From contig DAHXPE010000249.1 in NCBI GenBank assembly GCA_027364495.1, positions 1-13,261 of the forward strand: 13,261 bases of DNA. The letters run 5' to 3'. Shown here in pieces: positions 6,242 through 13,182 of the stretch. The stretch is from Candidatus Heimdallarchaeota archaeon (GTDB lineage: Archaea; Asgardarchaeota; Heimdallarchaeia; Hodarchaeales; LC-3). Under the pieces are notes generated by a model. The model worked only from the letters and a program-made list of their open reading frames with translations. It was not told the DNA's origin and made no database searches. The translations under genes and the position numbers were made by a program. The stretch's first letter is position 1, and every line of letters starts with the position of its first letter.

Positions 6242-6249
6242 GATATAAT
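6242..6249 (+). promoter_or_regulatory. TATA-like box of the methyltransferase gene
   Basis: GATATAAT ends 20 bp before the ATG at 6270, so the transcript would begin at or very near the start codon. No clear Shine-Dalgarno sequence is present, consistent with a leaderless message. Confidence 0.4.
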
Positions 6250-6269
6250 ACCAAAGGCAGACAGAAATA

Positions 6270-7076
6270 ATGGAAAAATTTACAGACCCGGAATATTTAC
6301 GTTCTGAACAATACAAAAATAACCAAAACTTAACTATAAGAATTAACCTACATGCAAAATATAGTACAAATACCTATGGATTCCATAAATGGGACTTTGA
6401 TCATTATGAGTTTCCTTCTAATTGTAAAATACTAGAAGTCGGAACTGGATCAGGCGACTTATGGTTTGAAAACAAACATAGAATTCCACAAATAAATAGA
6501 TTAGTTATCTCTGATTACTCTTCAGGCATGCTCGAAGGTACAAAGGTTCGACTTCAATCAATCCTCCCAATAAATACAGAATACAAAACAATTGACGCCC
6601 AAAATTTACCTTTTGCAGACGAATCATTTGATATCGTAATTGCCAATCATATGCTTTACCATGTACCAGAAGTGCCAAAGGCAATTAGTGAAATTCATCG
6701 AATCTTGGTCAAAGGAGGAACACTTTATGCTAATACGAATGGTAAGAATCATATGATTGATCTATATAATCTAATGGAAAAGTTTGATCCTAAAAATGAA
6801 TGTAATCGTATTAAATCTTTGAGTTTTTCTCTTGAAAATGGCTTAGAATTAGTAAAATCTTTTTCGTCAAGTAAATTATTACGCTATAATGATTCATTGC
6901 ATGTAACAGACGCAAATGATTTGCTTTTATATCAACTTTCCTTAATAAGCAATAATAGAGAATTACAAACTGAATCCAGTCAAAAAAAGTTACTAGTTTT
7001 TTTTCAAGAAATAATTGACAAAAAAGGTTACATCAAAATAACAAAAGATGCTGGAATGATTATTGCTAAAAAATAA
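6270..7076 (+). CDS. Class I SAM-dependent methyltransferase
   Basis: 268 residues. The Rossmann core is clear: motif I ILEVGTGSGDLW (54-65) for SAM binding, the motif II acidic region VISDYSSGML (79-88), motif III DAQNLPFADESFDIVIANHM (109-128) with the catalytic-face strand, LYHV, then ILVKGGTLYA (145-154). An N-terminal helical segment (residues 8-35, with RINLHAKYSTNTYGF) matches a group of uncharacterised Methyltransf_11/25 proteins. The C-terminal part (160-268) is a less conserved lid that would set substrate choice, so the substrate is unknown (small molecule more likely than RNA). ATG at 6270 follows a TATA-like box by about 20 bp. It converges with the DinB-like gene, with only 7 bp between stop codons. 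It stands alone in its transcription unit. Confidence 0.93.
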   Translation: MEKFTDPEYLRSEQYKNNQNLTIRINLHAKYSTNTYGFHKWDFDHYEFPSNCKILEVGTGSGDLWFENKHRIPQINRLVISDYSSGMLEGTKVRLQSILPINTEYKTIDAQNLPFADESFDIVIANHMLYHVPEVPKAISEIHRILVKGGTLYANTNGKNHMIDLYNLMEKFDPKNECNRIKSLSFSLENGLELVKSFSSSKLLRYNDSLHVTDANDLLLYQLSLISNNRELQTESSQKKLLVFFQEIIDKKGYIKITKDAGMIIAKK

Positions 7077-7083
7077 TATTTTT

Positions 7084-7578
7084 TTATTTTTCTTCCCAAT
7101 ATATCTTTTCATCTATTCTTTTATTTAGGAAACTGTATTGTAATTTTAACTGCGTTCTATGATGAATATCATGCTCCACTAAATGCCACAAAACCCAATG
7201 AAGTTTTACTTGATAAGGTTTGCCGTCATCTCCCATATCTGTTAATGTTTTGTTCCAATCATCATTTGATAACTTGTTTAATAATCTTTTGCATCTAGAA
7301 AATGCGTTTTGTAATGTTTCATTAATGATTTCAACAGTTAAATTTTCTACTGGAATAATTTTTTCCGTAGGATTTTTTTCACCATCTTTAATGACCTCAG
7401 TTAGCCAACCATTAATTGCACCAGCTATATGATAAAAAGTATCACCAACGGTATGTAATTTTGGATCAAATGTATATTTTAAATCCTCTGGTACGAGTAA
7501 AGACGCCATATACAAGATACTTTCTTGGACTTTGGTCCAAAAGCTGAAAAATTCTTTTAATTCTAATTTATCTGTCAT
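7084..7578 (-). CDS. DinB/YfiT-like metal-binding four-helix protein
   Basis: 164 residues forming a DinB-like four-helix bundle. The metal triad fits His50 (TFYHIAGAINGW, 47-58), His136 and His140 (HLVEHDIHHRTQL, 132-144), the usual one-plus-HxxxH arrangement. The LHWVLWHLVEHD stretch (127-137) is the classic third helix. Family members bind Ni, Zn or Fe. Some are thiol (bacillithiol, mycothiol, glutathione) S-transferases, others are DNA-damage-induced with unknown reaction. No thiol partner is evident here, so function stays open. The ATG start at 7578 has only a weak upstream GGTT. It shares a 212-245-bp divergent promoter region with the surface protein. No fusion, truncation or missing ligand was seen. 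Confidence 0.88.
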   Translation of the reverse strand: MTDKLELKEFFSFWTKVQESILYMASLLVPEDLKYTFDPKLHTVGDTFYHIAGAINGWLTEVIKDGEKNPTEKIIPVENLTVEIINETLQNAFSRCKRLLNKLSNDDWNKTLTDMGDDGKPYQVKLHWVLWHLVEHDIHHRTQLKLQYSFLNKRIDEKIYWEEK

Positions 7579-7763
7579 TTTTTAAACCAACTGCCGTTTT
7601 TACCTATCTTTTAATAACTTATGTATCGATCATCCAAAAATGAATTTAAAAAAATAATTGAGATCAAAATTTAATTTTAAAATTTATACCATCTATTAAG
7701 AGATAAGATAAAACATCAGTTTCTGATACCTTTTCTAGAGGTTTTCGTGATTGTACTAATAGC

Positions 7764-7771
7764 TTTATATA
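7764..7771 (+). promoter_or_regulatory. TATA-like box of the surface protein gene
   Basis: TTTATATA is followed about 25 bp later by position 7795, the expected transcription start. This lies downstream of the TTG at 7791, which favours one of the ATG starts (7818 or 7824) with a leader of about 25-30 nt. Confidence 0.45.
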
Positions 7772-7823
7772 ATATGATGAAAGTCATAGTTTGAATTTAG
7801 TAAATAAATTCATTGTGATGCAT

Positions 7824-9308
7824 ATGAAACAAATCAAAAAATTGACTATTTTATTATTTGCTTTTTTGATGATTTTTAGTCTTTTTATTACTTCCAACCC
7901 TATCCAAACCAGTAATAAAGAATCAACTCTGCAAACAAATAAAATCCAACAAAATTCCTGTCCAATTTACGTAATGACAGGTCAGATTGTAGTACCAACT
8001 AATTTTTCAAGTGTATCTGCAGTATATAATTATCAAGACTACAATTTCAGTGCTAATTGGGATAAACAAACAACAACAAATTATTACACGGGTTATTATA
8101 GGAATGATAATGTTCAGGCTGTTATTTATAACGTAAATCTTGCAGATAATACACAAGTTGTAGTTATTGGATATAATTCAAAAACAAGCCAAATGCAAGT
8201 ACTTTCAGATTTTTGTATGCCTTATATGACATTTGGAGTCAATCCGGGCGATTCAATGACTTATCAAATGACCCATAATAGCACCCAGGCTATTCCTTTT
8301 TTTAATTTTACAACTACCTATGTTTCCAATGGAGATAAAATTGCCATTGACGTCATTAATTTATTTCCCTTTCAATTACAATATACCATTGGATCTAATC
8401 CATCTTTTCAATCAAACCAACCAATGTTTTTTGTACTATCTCAACAATTTATTAATGAAAGTATAATCAACTATCCAAAAGCTCCAAATGGAATGTTTAA
8501 TCTTACATTTTTTAATAGCTCAATAGCTATATTTACAATGAATAATGCAACAACAGGTTTTGCAAATTTTACTTATAATATAAAATTAGGGATCCTAATC
8601 AATATGAATGGAACCTTTTTTGACCCCCAAATGAATCCAATCCAAATGAATATTCAACTACTTAATTACACAGAATCTCAATCTAATGTTTATCAGCAGT
8701 CCAATCCTTTTGGGGTTAATGTCGGTGATACATTCAAATATTTATTTACAACGAACCAAACAGGTTCAACACCATTTTTTGGAGTAAAAAATGGAACGCT
8801 AAAAATAAGTAACAGACAAACCGTAACGATTTTTGTTAATCAAATTGATCTCAAATACAACCCAAACCAGATTTATATTACAATGACTATTGGTACAAAT
8901 GCTCCTTATAATACTAGTGATACAATGTTTTTCATTATACCCTTGCCAAATCTTGAAGAACTAATAAAAGGTGGTCCAAATTTACCTCCAGATGCACCAA
9001 CACTTGTTTCTTATAACGATAGTTTTGTTGTTATGAAAATGACTGACCCACAAGGTCAAGGCCAAGCTATTGTAACGATGGACAGAGCTCATGGATTTTT
9101 AGTTTTATTTAATGGTGTAATTTTGGATCCTCAGAACATTCCTATTCAAATGGATTTGTCACTCCAAAGTTCAACCATTCCTGTAAATTCAACCATAAAT
9201 TCCTCAAATACTACAAAAAACGCTACTTTGACTACAACTCCGGGTTTTGAACTAATAGCATTTATTCCAGTAATGGGAGCTCTGATTATTTTCAGAAAAA
9301 GAAAATAA
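7824..9308 (+). CDS. Secreted, sequon-rich surface protein with PGF-CTERM-like sorting tail
   Basis: I prefer the ATG at 7824 (494 residues): MKQIKKL followed by a hydrophobic stretch LTILLFAFLMIFSLFI is a standard signal peptide. The frame is open back to TTG 7791 (505 residues). In the 505-residue numbering, FGVNPGD (148-154) and FGVNVGD (307-313) open two related modules of about 150-160 residues. The first contains QPMFFVLS and ends near DPQMNPIQMNIQL, the second contains DTMFFIIP and ends near DPQNIPIQMDLSL, so there is an internal duplication. About twenty N-X-S/T sequons imply N-glycosylation outside the cell. The last 25 residues have a Thr/Asn/Ser-rich spacer, TTTPGFE, a hydrophobic segment and a basic end (FRKRK), the layout of archaeosortase-type PGF-CTERM or Asgard CTERM signals. 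Cys57 and Cys142 could pair. Function beyond a cell-surface role is unknown. Confidence 0.82.
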   Translation: MKQIKKLTILLFAFLMIFSLFITSNPIQTSNKESTLQTNKIQQNSCPIYVMTGQIVVPTNFSSVSAVYNYQDYNFSANWDKQTTTNYYTGYYRNDNVQAVIYNVNLADNTQVVVIGYNSKTSQMQVLSDFCMPYMTFGVNPGDSMTYQMTHNSTQAIPFFNFTTTYVSNGDKIAIDVINLFPFQLQYTIGSNPSFQSNQPMFFVLSQQFINESIINYPKAPNGMFNLTFFNSSIAIFTMNNATTGFANFTYNIKLGILINMNGTFFDPQMNPIQMNIQLLNYTESQSNVYQQSNPFGVNVGDTFKYLFTTNQTGSTPFFGVKNGTLKISNRQTVTIFVNQIDLKYNPNQIYITMTIGTNAPYNTSDTMFFIIPLPNLEELIKGGPNLPPDAPTLVSYNDSFVVMKMTDPQGQGQAIVTMDRAHGFLVLFNGVILDPQNIPIQMDLSLQSSTIPVNSTINSSNTTKNATLTTTPGFELIAFIPVMGALIIFRKRK

Positions 9309-9316
9309 TCCTAAAT

Positions 9317-9347
9317 ATTTTTCTTCATTTTCAATTTTCTCTTTTCT
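9317..9347 (+). terminator. T-rich terminator after the surface protein gene
   Basis: A pyrimidine-rich run of several TTTT blocks begins 9 bp after the stop codon, typical of archaeal U-tract termination. It ends just before the large inverted repeat, suggesting that the repeat belongs to the next gene's control region. Confidence 0.45.
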
Positions 9348-9354
9348 AATCTTA

Positions 9355-9379
9355 TTGTAACCACAAATTGTGGTTACAA
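9355..9379. promoter_or_regulatory. Perfect 12-bp-arm inverted repeat upstream of the bactofilin gene
   Basis: The arms TTGTAACCACAA (9355-9366) and TTGTGGTTACAA (9368-9379) flank a single A. As DNA it is a near-continuous operator for a dimeric regulator. As RNA it could form a stem of about 10 bp but has no T-run directly after it. It lies 37-67 bp upstream of the two possible TTG starts and just upstream of TATA-like ATAAAAAT (9380-9387) and TTTTTAAA (9406-9413). The small winged-helix protein encoded after the bactofilin is a candidate ligand, as inference. Confidence 0.55.
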
Positions 9380-9415
9380 ATAAAAATCATTTTATGTTTT
9401 GAATATTTTTAAAGC

Positions 9416-10882
9416 TTGCAAAGTAGTTTTATTTGGTGTCATATTTTGGAAGATGATTTTGATTTTGAAGATTCAGAAGATGTTATTGTAATTGAACCTG
9501 AAGTTAATGAGCTTAATTTTAAAAATAAAACAATAATTCAGCCCAAAGAAGGTGATGTAATTATTGTAAAAGGAAAAATTTATAGTAGAGATTCATTACT
9601 AGTGAATGGTTCAATTCAGGCTGATTCAATTGAAATCGATGAAAAACTTGTTATAAAAGGGAATTTAGATTGTAATAAAGTTAATATTGGAAACAAATTA
9701 CTTGTTAATGGAAATATAAATGCTTCTATAATAAATTGTGGGAATAAAATAGAAGTTGCAGGTGATTGTGTCGTTGAAGAAATAAATTGTGGAAATAAAG
9801 TCGAAATAGAGGGACATTTTCGTGGATCAAAAGTGCAAATTGGAAATACTCTAAAGGTTGAAGAAGAAGCAACAATTAATGAGTTACAATTAGGAGGATC
9901 CTTTGAAGGATCAGGGGTTATTAATGGAGAAAAATTGAATATTGGAGGAAATTTAAATTTTTCAGGACCAATTACTATTACAGAAAAAATAATGATTGGT
10001 GGTAAATGTAAAATCGATGGACCAGTCAAATCAGAGAAAATTGGCACTGGTGGTTCTTTAATATTATTGCAAGGAGTTGAAGCACAACAATTGAAGGCCG
10101 GAGGTAATATTAAAATATACGAGCAGGCTAAATTTACTCAGTTGAAAGCAGGTGGCAGTCTTAAAATTAATTCTGAAAATGTAACCTTTTCATCAATTTC
10201 CCTTGGAGGAAAATTACTTGCAGCAGGAAACTTGCAAGGTTATGACCTTGATGTAGGAGGGTCAGTAGAAGTAGAAGGATCATTAGTTGTTTCATCAATA
10301 GATGTCGGTGGTAAAGTAATTGCTCATGAAAGTATTATTGTAAATAACATTGAAGTCGGTGGAAAATTAGAATCTGACCAAACAATCTATGCAAAAGGAA
10401 AAATTTCCGTCGGATCTAGAATCAGTACTCCTGAATATTTATTCGCAGATCAAATTGAAGTTGGTGGAAAAATAAATGCATTACAGATACTGTGTACTGA
10501 TTTGACAGTTGGAGAATCAGTTGAAACCGAGAAAGGAATTTTCGTGTTAAATAAATTGCGCCTAGGTAAAAAATCATCAATAGAGGGACCAATAGTTGGT
10601 GAAATAGTTTCTATTGGTAAAAAATCAAAAGTTGAAGATGTTTATGGTGCGACAATAGAAATTGGAAAATTAACAGAGACAAGAAACATTTATTGCTCAG
10701 ATAATTTAAGAATTGGAGACAAAGCAATTATAAACGGTAAAATTTTCTATCAAAATAACCTTGAAACGGGTATTGATATTGAATTTGAATTTGAACCAGA
10801 AAAAGTAAAACAATTACCAGAAAAACCAGTTTCGGATGAAGTATCAGCTGAAATAAAACAAAAAGCATCCGAATTACAATAA
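9416..10882 (+). CDS. Giant bactofilin-like polymer-forming beta-helix protein
   Basis: Up to 488 residues. After an acidic N-terminal tail (to about residue 35), residues about 57-450 are a very regular parallel beta-helix. A glycine recurs in [IVLAC]-G-[GNK] at 92, 109, 126, 143, 160, 177, 195, 212, 229, 246, 264, 281, 298, 315, 333, 350, 366, 384, 401, 417 and 434, that is every 16-18 residues, about 22-23 coils. Bactofilins (polymer-forming cytoskeletal proteins) have a similar coil but usually only about six, flanked by short tails. A charged C-terminal tail (455-488) follows. No signal peptide or clear membrane segment is present, so it is probably cytoplasmic; it may polymerise end to end. 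The start is TTG at 9416 or TTG at 9446 (giving MEDDFDF). The second fits the TATA-like box at 9406-9413 and a weak GGTG upstream. A winged-helix gene follows 54 bp later. Confidence 0.82.
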   Translation: MQSSFIWCHILEDDFDFEDSEDVIVIEPEVNELNFKNKTIIQPKEGDVIIVKGKIYSRDSLLVNGSIQADSIEIDEKLVIKGNLDCNKVNIGNKLLVNGNINASIINCGNKIEVAGDCVVEEINCGNKVEIEGHFRGSKVQIGNTLKVEEEATINELQLGGSFEGSGVINGEKLNIGGNLNFSGPITITEKIMIGGKCKIDGPVKSEKIGTGGSLILLQGVEAQQLKAGGNIKIYEQAKFTQLKAGGSLKINSENVTFSSISLGGKLLAAGNLQGYDLDVGGSVEVEGSLVVSSIDVGGKVIAHESIIVNNIEVGGKLESDQTIYAKGKISVGSRISTPEYLFADQIEVGGKINALQILCTDLTVGESVETEKGIFVLNKLRLGKKSSIEGPIVGEIVSIGKKSKVEDVYGATIEIGKLTETRNIYCSDNLRIGDKAIINGKIFYQNNLETGIDIEFEFEPEKVKQLPEKPVSDEVSAEIKQKASELQ

Positions 10883-10936
10883 AAGGCATATATTATATTT
10901 AAAAACTTCATCAAAACAATTGAAAAATGATTGCAA

Positions 10937-11227
10937 ATGAAGAACAGGACTCGAATAGACATATATTCAATGATGTTGGAAGCACTCGATCAGAGCGATA
11001 ATGGATTTAAAATAACACGCTTATCTTATGCTGTGGGAATACCAACTGACCGAGCGAGAAGATATCTGAATATGCTTTTATCGGCTGGATTAGTTGCTCC
11101 AAACCTATTAGATCACAGTTATTATGTAATAACAAACCATGGAAAGAAATTTTTAGAATCATTCTATGTTTTAAGAGGATATATGAAAGAAATGGATGGA
11201 GATTTAGATAAAATGGATTTTAAATAA
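10937..11227 (+). CDS. Archaeal winged-helix DNA-binding protein (HTH_45-like)
   Basis: 96 residues from the ATG at 10937; a TTG two codons earlier (10931) would add Met-Gln. The whole protein is one winged helix: helix RIDIYSMMLEAL, then GFKITRLSYAVGIPTDRARRYLNMLLSAGLV, where the second helix and the recognition helix lie, a short beta wing (SYYVITNHGKKFLESF), and a C-terminal helix with acidic end. This layout matches archaeal HTH_45 proteins, which are dimeric one-domain regulators. There is no ligand domain. It lies 54 bp after the bactofilin gene on the same strand and is probably in the same transcript. It may control that gene through the inverted repeat at 9355-9379 (inference). No clear Shine-Dalgarno sequence was seen. 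Confidence 0.85.
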   Translation: MKNRTRIDIYSMMLEALDQSDNGFKITRLSYAVGIPTDRARRYLNMLLSAGLVAPNLLDHSYYVITNHGKKFLESFYVLRGYMKEMDGDLDKMDFK

Positions 11228-11306
11228 AAATTTGGCAAAAATCGCTAATAACATTAAATTTTTTCTTTTAATTAAAAATAAAGCAGTTTTTCAAATTCAT
11301 TTAGAA
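11228..11306. terminator. Convergent termination region
   Basis: Between the convergent winged-helix and transporter genes, a T-run at 11259-11269 serves the plus strand and an A-rich run at 11270-11284 (T-rich on the minus strand) serves the transporter. No gene or hairpin was seen. Confidence 0.4.
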
Positions 11307-12251
11307 CTAATTAGCCCGTGATTGCTTGTATTGAGTTTTTCTCTCAATATGATATTTTTCAATTATTGGCTTACTAACAAAGAATACCAAGCTACTAACA
11401 ATAAGTAGACTACCAATAATAATCCAAGATGAATAAGAAATACCAAGAAACACAATATCTATGAAAAATGGAACTATTATTTGAAGTAATAAGACCAAAG
11501 ACATGGTATTTGCTGAAACAACTTTTAATCCTTTAAAATAACCAATAAATGGAATAATTGTTGAAAAAACAGCTAAAGCTACAATTAATGGCCAAATTGA
11601 ATTAGATACATTATAAGTTTTATTTGTGACTGCAGTAGGTAAGATACTAAAGAAACTTAATCCTAAAGTTACAATGAAAAATAAGGTCATTGAGTCAACA
11701 TCTTTATTGACTGTATTAGTAAAATAAGACGAGGAAATAAGGTAAAAAGAATAAAAAAGAGCCGAAAAAAGTAAAAATATAACTCCCACGTTAATATTAC
11801 TAAATAAATCAAAGATTCTGCCATTAGTAGCTATAAGAATTGTTCCACTAATAGCTATAATTATTGCTATTATATTGGTCTTAGTAACAGGAGTATTAAG
11901 GAATTTAGCCCCTAAGAAAGGAACAAAAATTATGAATTGAATGGCTAATAAGGTTGATAATCCTGCTGATATGGTTTGTTGACCTAAATATTGAAATTCT
12001 AAACCAAGAAATTCAAAAAAAGCAATTAACCAAATCCATTTATTAGTTATAAGCAAGAAAAAAGAATCACGTTTAAAAAACAAAATAAAAGGTGAAAAAA
12101 GAAAGACCGCAAAAATGAATCTTAAAGTTAAAAATAAGTAGGGGTTAATATCTGCTAAACCAAAGCTAATTAATGAATTAGCTAATCCCCATCCCAAGAC
12201 AGCAAGTGCTATACCTATATAGCCAGTTATATTATCAGTTGAATATTCCAC
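11307..12251 (-). CDS. DMT-superfamily (EamA) transporter
   Basis: 314 residues with ten predicted membrane helices arranged as two EamA repeats (about 10-142 and 150-295), the normal length. Signature features are LGWGLANSLISFGLADINPYLFLTLRFIF-like helix 1-2 content (19-47 region), the Gly/Ala-rich TNIIAIIIAISGTILIA helix closing the first repeat, and GLKVVSANTMSLVLLLQIIVPFF near the C-terminus. A short basic tail ends the protein in the cytoplasm. Members export or import amino acids, nucleosides, choline-like or other small metabolites; the substrate cannot be read. The start is GTG at 12251, supported by GGAG 10 nt upstream. It is divergent from the Bat-like regulator and shares its palindrome-bearing promoter, so control by that regulator is plausible. 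Confidence 0.93.
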   Translation of the reverse strand: MEYSTDNITGYIGIALAVLGWGLANSLISFGLADINPYLFLTLRFIFAVFLFSPFILFFKRDSFFLLITNKWIWLIAFFEFLGLEFQYLGQQTISAGLSTLLAIQFIIFVPFLGAKFLNTPVTKTNIIAIIIAISGTILIATNGRIFDLFSNINVGVIFLLFSALFYSFYLISSSYFTNTVNKDVDSMTLFFIVTLGLSFFSILPTAVTNKTYNVSNSIWPLIVALAVFSTIIPFIGYFKGLKVVSANTMSLVLLLQIIVPFFIDIVFLGISYSSWIIIGSLLIVSSLVFFVSKPIIEKYHIERKTQYKQSRAN

Positions 12252-12261
12252 GATAAAAGTA

Positions 12262-12265
12262 CTCC
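12262..12265 (-). promoter_or_regulatory. Shine-Dalgarno site fixing a GTG start
   Basis: GGAG on the minus strand lies 10 nt before the GTG at 12251 and decides this non-ATG start for the transporter. TATTAAAT (about 12287-12294, minus strand) is a suitable TATA-like box further up. Confidence 0.5.
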
Positions 12266-12345
12266 GAAATTTGTAAGTTTATGAGCATTTAATACTAAAT
12301 TGTGCTCTCTACTTCTTATTTTGCGTTAGAGATCAATTCTCTTTC

Positions 12346-12386
12346 TTAGTTGCGTACGCAACTAAAAAAATGGTTGCGTTGGCAAC
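12346..12386. promoter_or_regulatory. Twin palindromic operator in the transporter/regulator divergent promoter
   Basis: Site 1 is a perfect 20-bp palindrome, TTAGTTGCGTACGCAACTAA (12346-12365). Site 2, GTTGCGTTGGCAAC (12373-12386), repeats its core, both being GTTGC-N4-GCAAC. The centres are 24 bp apart. Both lie 54-94 bp upstream of the regulator's ATG and directly upstream of its TATA-like box. A further TTGCGTTAG at about 12321 may be a half-site. The spacing and symmetry suit cooperative dimer binding; the protein involved is not shown by the sequence. Confidence 0.65.
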
Positions 12387-12396
12387 ATATGAAATC

Positions 12397-12406
12397 TTAA
12401 ATATAA
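12397..12406 (+). promoter_or_regulatory. TATA-like box of the Bat-like regulator
   Basis: TTAAATATAA begins 43 bp before the ATG at 12440, giving an expected transcript start near 12425-12430 and a very short leader. It sits just downstream of the second palindrome, where a bound protein could act as an activator. Confidence 0.4.
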
Positions 12407-12439
12407 TTAAGAAAAATAATAAATCTAGATGATTTTTAC

Positions 12440-13177
12440 ATGGTAGTCGAAATATCACTACGTTTAAAACATGATTGCCCTTTTCTTGAGTTTTCAACTC
12501 AATTTGGTAAAAAGCCAGTTTATCATTACTGCAGTACGATGAATGATTATTTAATTATACCTGAAAAATTATCAGAACAAAAAAAATTGTTTGCTGAGCA
12601 AATATTTGGTCGTTTTGATAGTCTTTCTATAAAAGAGATTGGAGTTCCTGCTGAAATGACTTACATTTCAATGGACTGCCCATGTGGTAGTTTGATTTCG
12701 ACAAATATTGTCCCTAAAATGAGAGAATTAAAAGCCGTACCAATTTATCCTATTTTATATCAAAATGGGTATGAAAATTATAAGGTTTATTGTAAGAATC
12801 AGAAAATAGCTACTAATTTTATTGAAAAAATGAAAGATTTAGTTGAAATAGAAATTCTTTCAAGTGAAGATTTTGGAGATGACTGGATCGTTTCTCAGAC
12901 TGCCGTTCTTAAGCAATTAATTGAAGAATTAACACCACTTCAAATAGATACCTTAACCCAAGCATTCGAAGGAGGGTATTATAATATCCCAAGAAATATT
13001 AAAACAGAAGACATAGCTAAAAAGAATGGTAAATCACGTTATGCTGTTGATAAAACCTTACGATCAGCTGAAAACAAGATTTTGAATTATATAATGCCAT
13101 TTATTTATTTGCAAAAGTCAAATGTTCGTGTCAAGCCCTGTATAATAGAAAAAATACCAATTGAAATGAAAATTTAA
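12440..13177 (+). CDS. Bat-type HTH_10 transcriptional regulator with Cys/His N-terminal domain
   Basis: 245 residues. The C-terminal domain (about 163-220) is an HTH_10/bacterio-opsin-activator type: LTPLQIDTLTQAFEGGYYNIPRN, then TEDIAKKNGKSRYAVDKTLRSAENKI, the family's two signature helices. The N-terminal 150 residues have HDCPF (11-15), YHYC (28-31) and DCPCG (79-83), so Cys13, Cys31, Cys80 and Cys82 (with His11 or His29) could bind a metal or sense redox state. Such 'HxCP...C...CPC' N-termini occur in archaeal one-component HTH_10 proteins. The ATG start at 12440 is 34 bp after a TATA-like box. The divergent EamA transporter suggests that it senses a compound or metal and controls export. 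The ligand is unknown. It converges with a partial gene 5 bp downstream. Confidence 0.87.
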   Translation: MVVEISLRLKHDCPFLEFSTQFGKKPVYHYCSTMNDYLIIPEKLSEQKKLFAEQIFGRFDSLSIKEIGVPAEMTYISMDCPCGSLISTNIVPKMRELKAVPIYPILYQNGYENYKVYCKNQKIATNFIEKMKDLVEIEILSSEDFGDDWIVSQTAVLKQLIEELTPLQIDTLTQAFEGGYYNIPRNIKTEDIAKKNGKSRYAVDKTLRSAENKILNYIMPFIYLQKSNVRVKPCIIEKIPIEMKI

Positions 13178-13182
13178 CTAAT

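Noticed and set aside
7220..7432. Plus-strand ORF inside the DinB-like gene
   Set aside because: It is the antisense shadow of a clearly conserved protein with metal ligands.
7708..7732. ATCAG-TTT-CTGAT mini-hairpin in the DinB/surface-protein divergent region
   Set aside because: Five-bp arms with no copy elsewhere and no clear link to either promoter; nothing else distinctive was seen between 7579 and 7790.
9616..10047. Minus-strand 143-codon ORF inside the bactofilin gene
   Set aside because: It is the reverse frame of a 51-bp periodic gene; the periodic Pro/Phe/Ile pattern simply mirrors the coils on the other strand.
10750..10962. Minus-strand ORF across the bactofilin end and winged-helix start
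   Set aside because: It overlaps two well-supported plus-strand genes and has no recognisable motif.
12328..12342. AGAGA-TCAAT-TCTCT inverted repeat
   Set aside because: Five-base arms are too short to separate from chance, although it sits beside the stronger palindromes.
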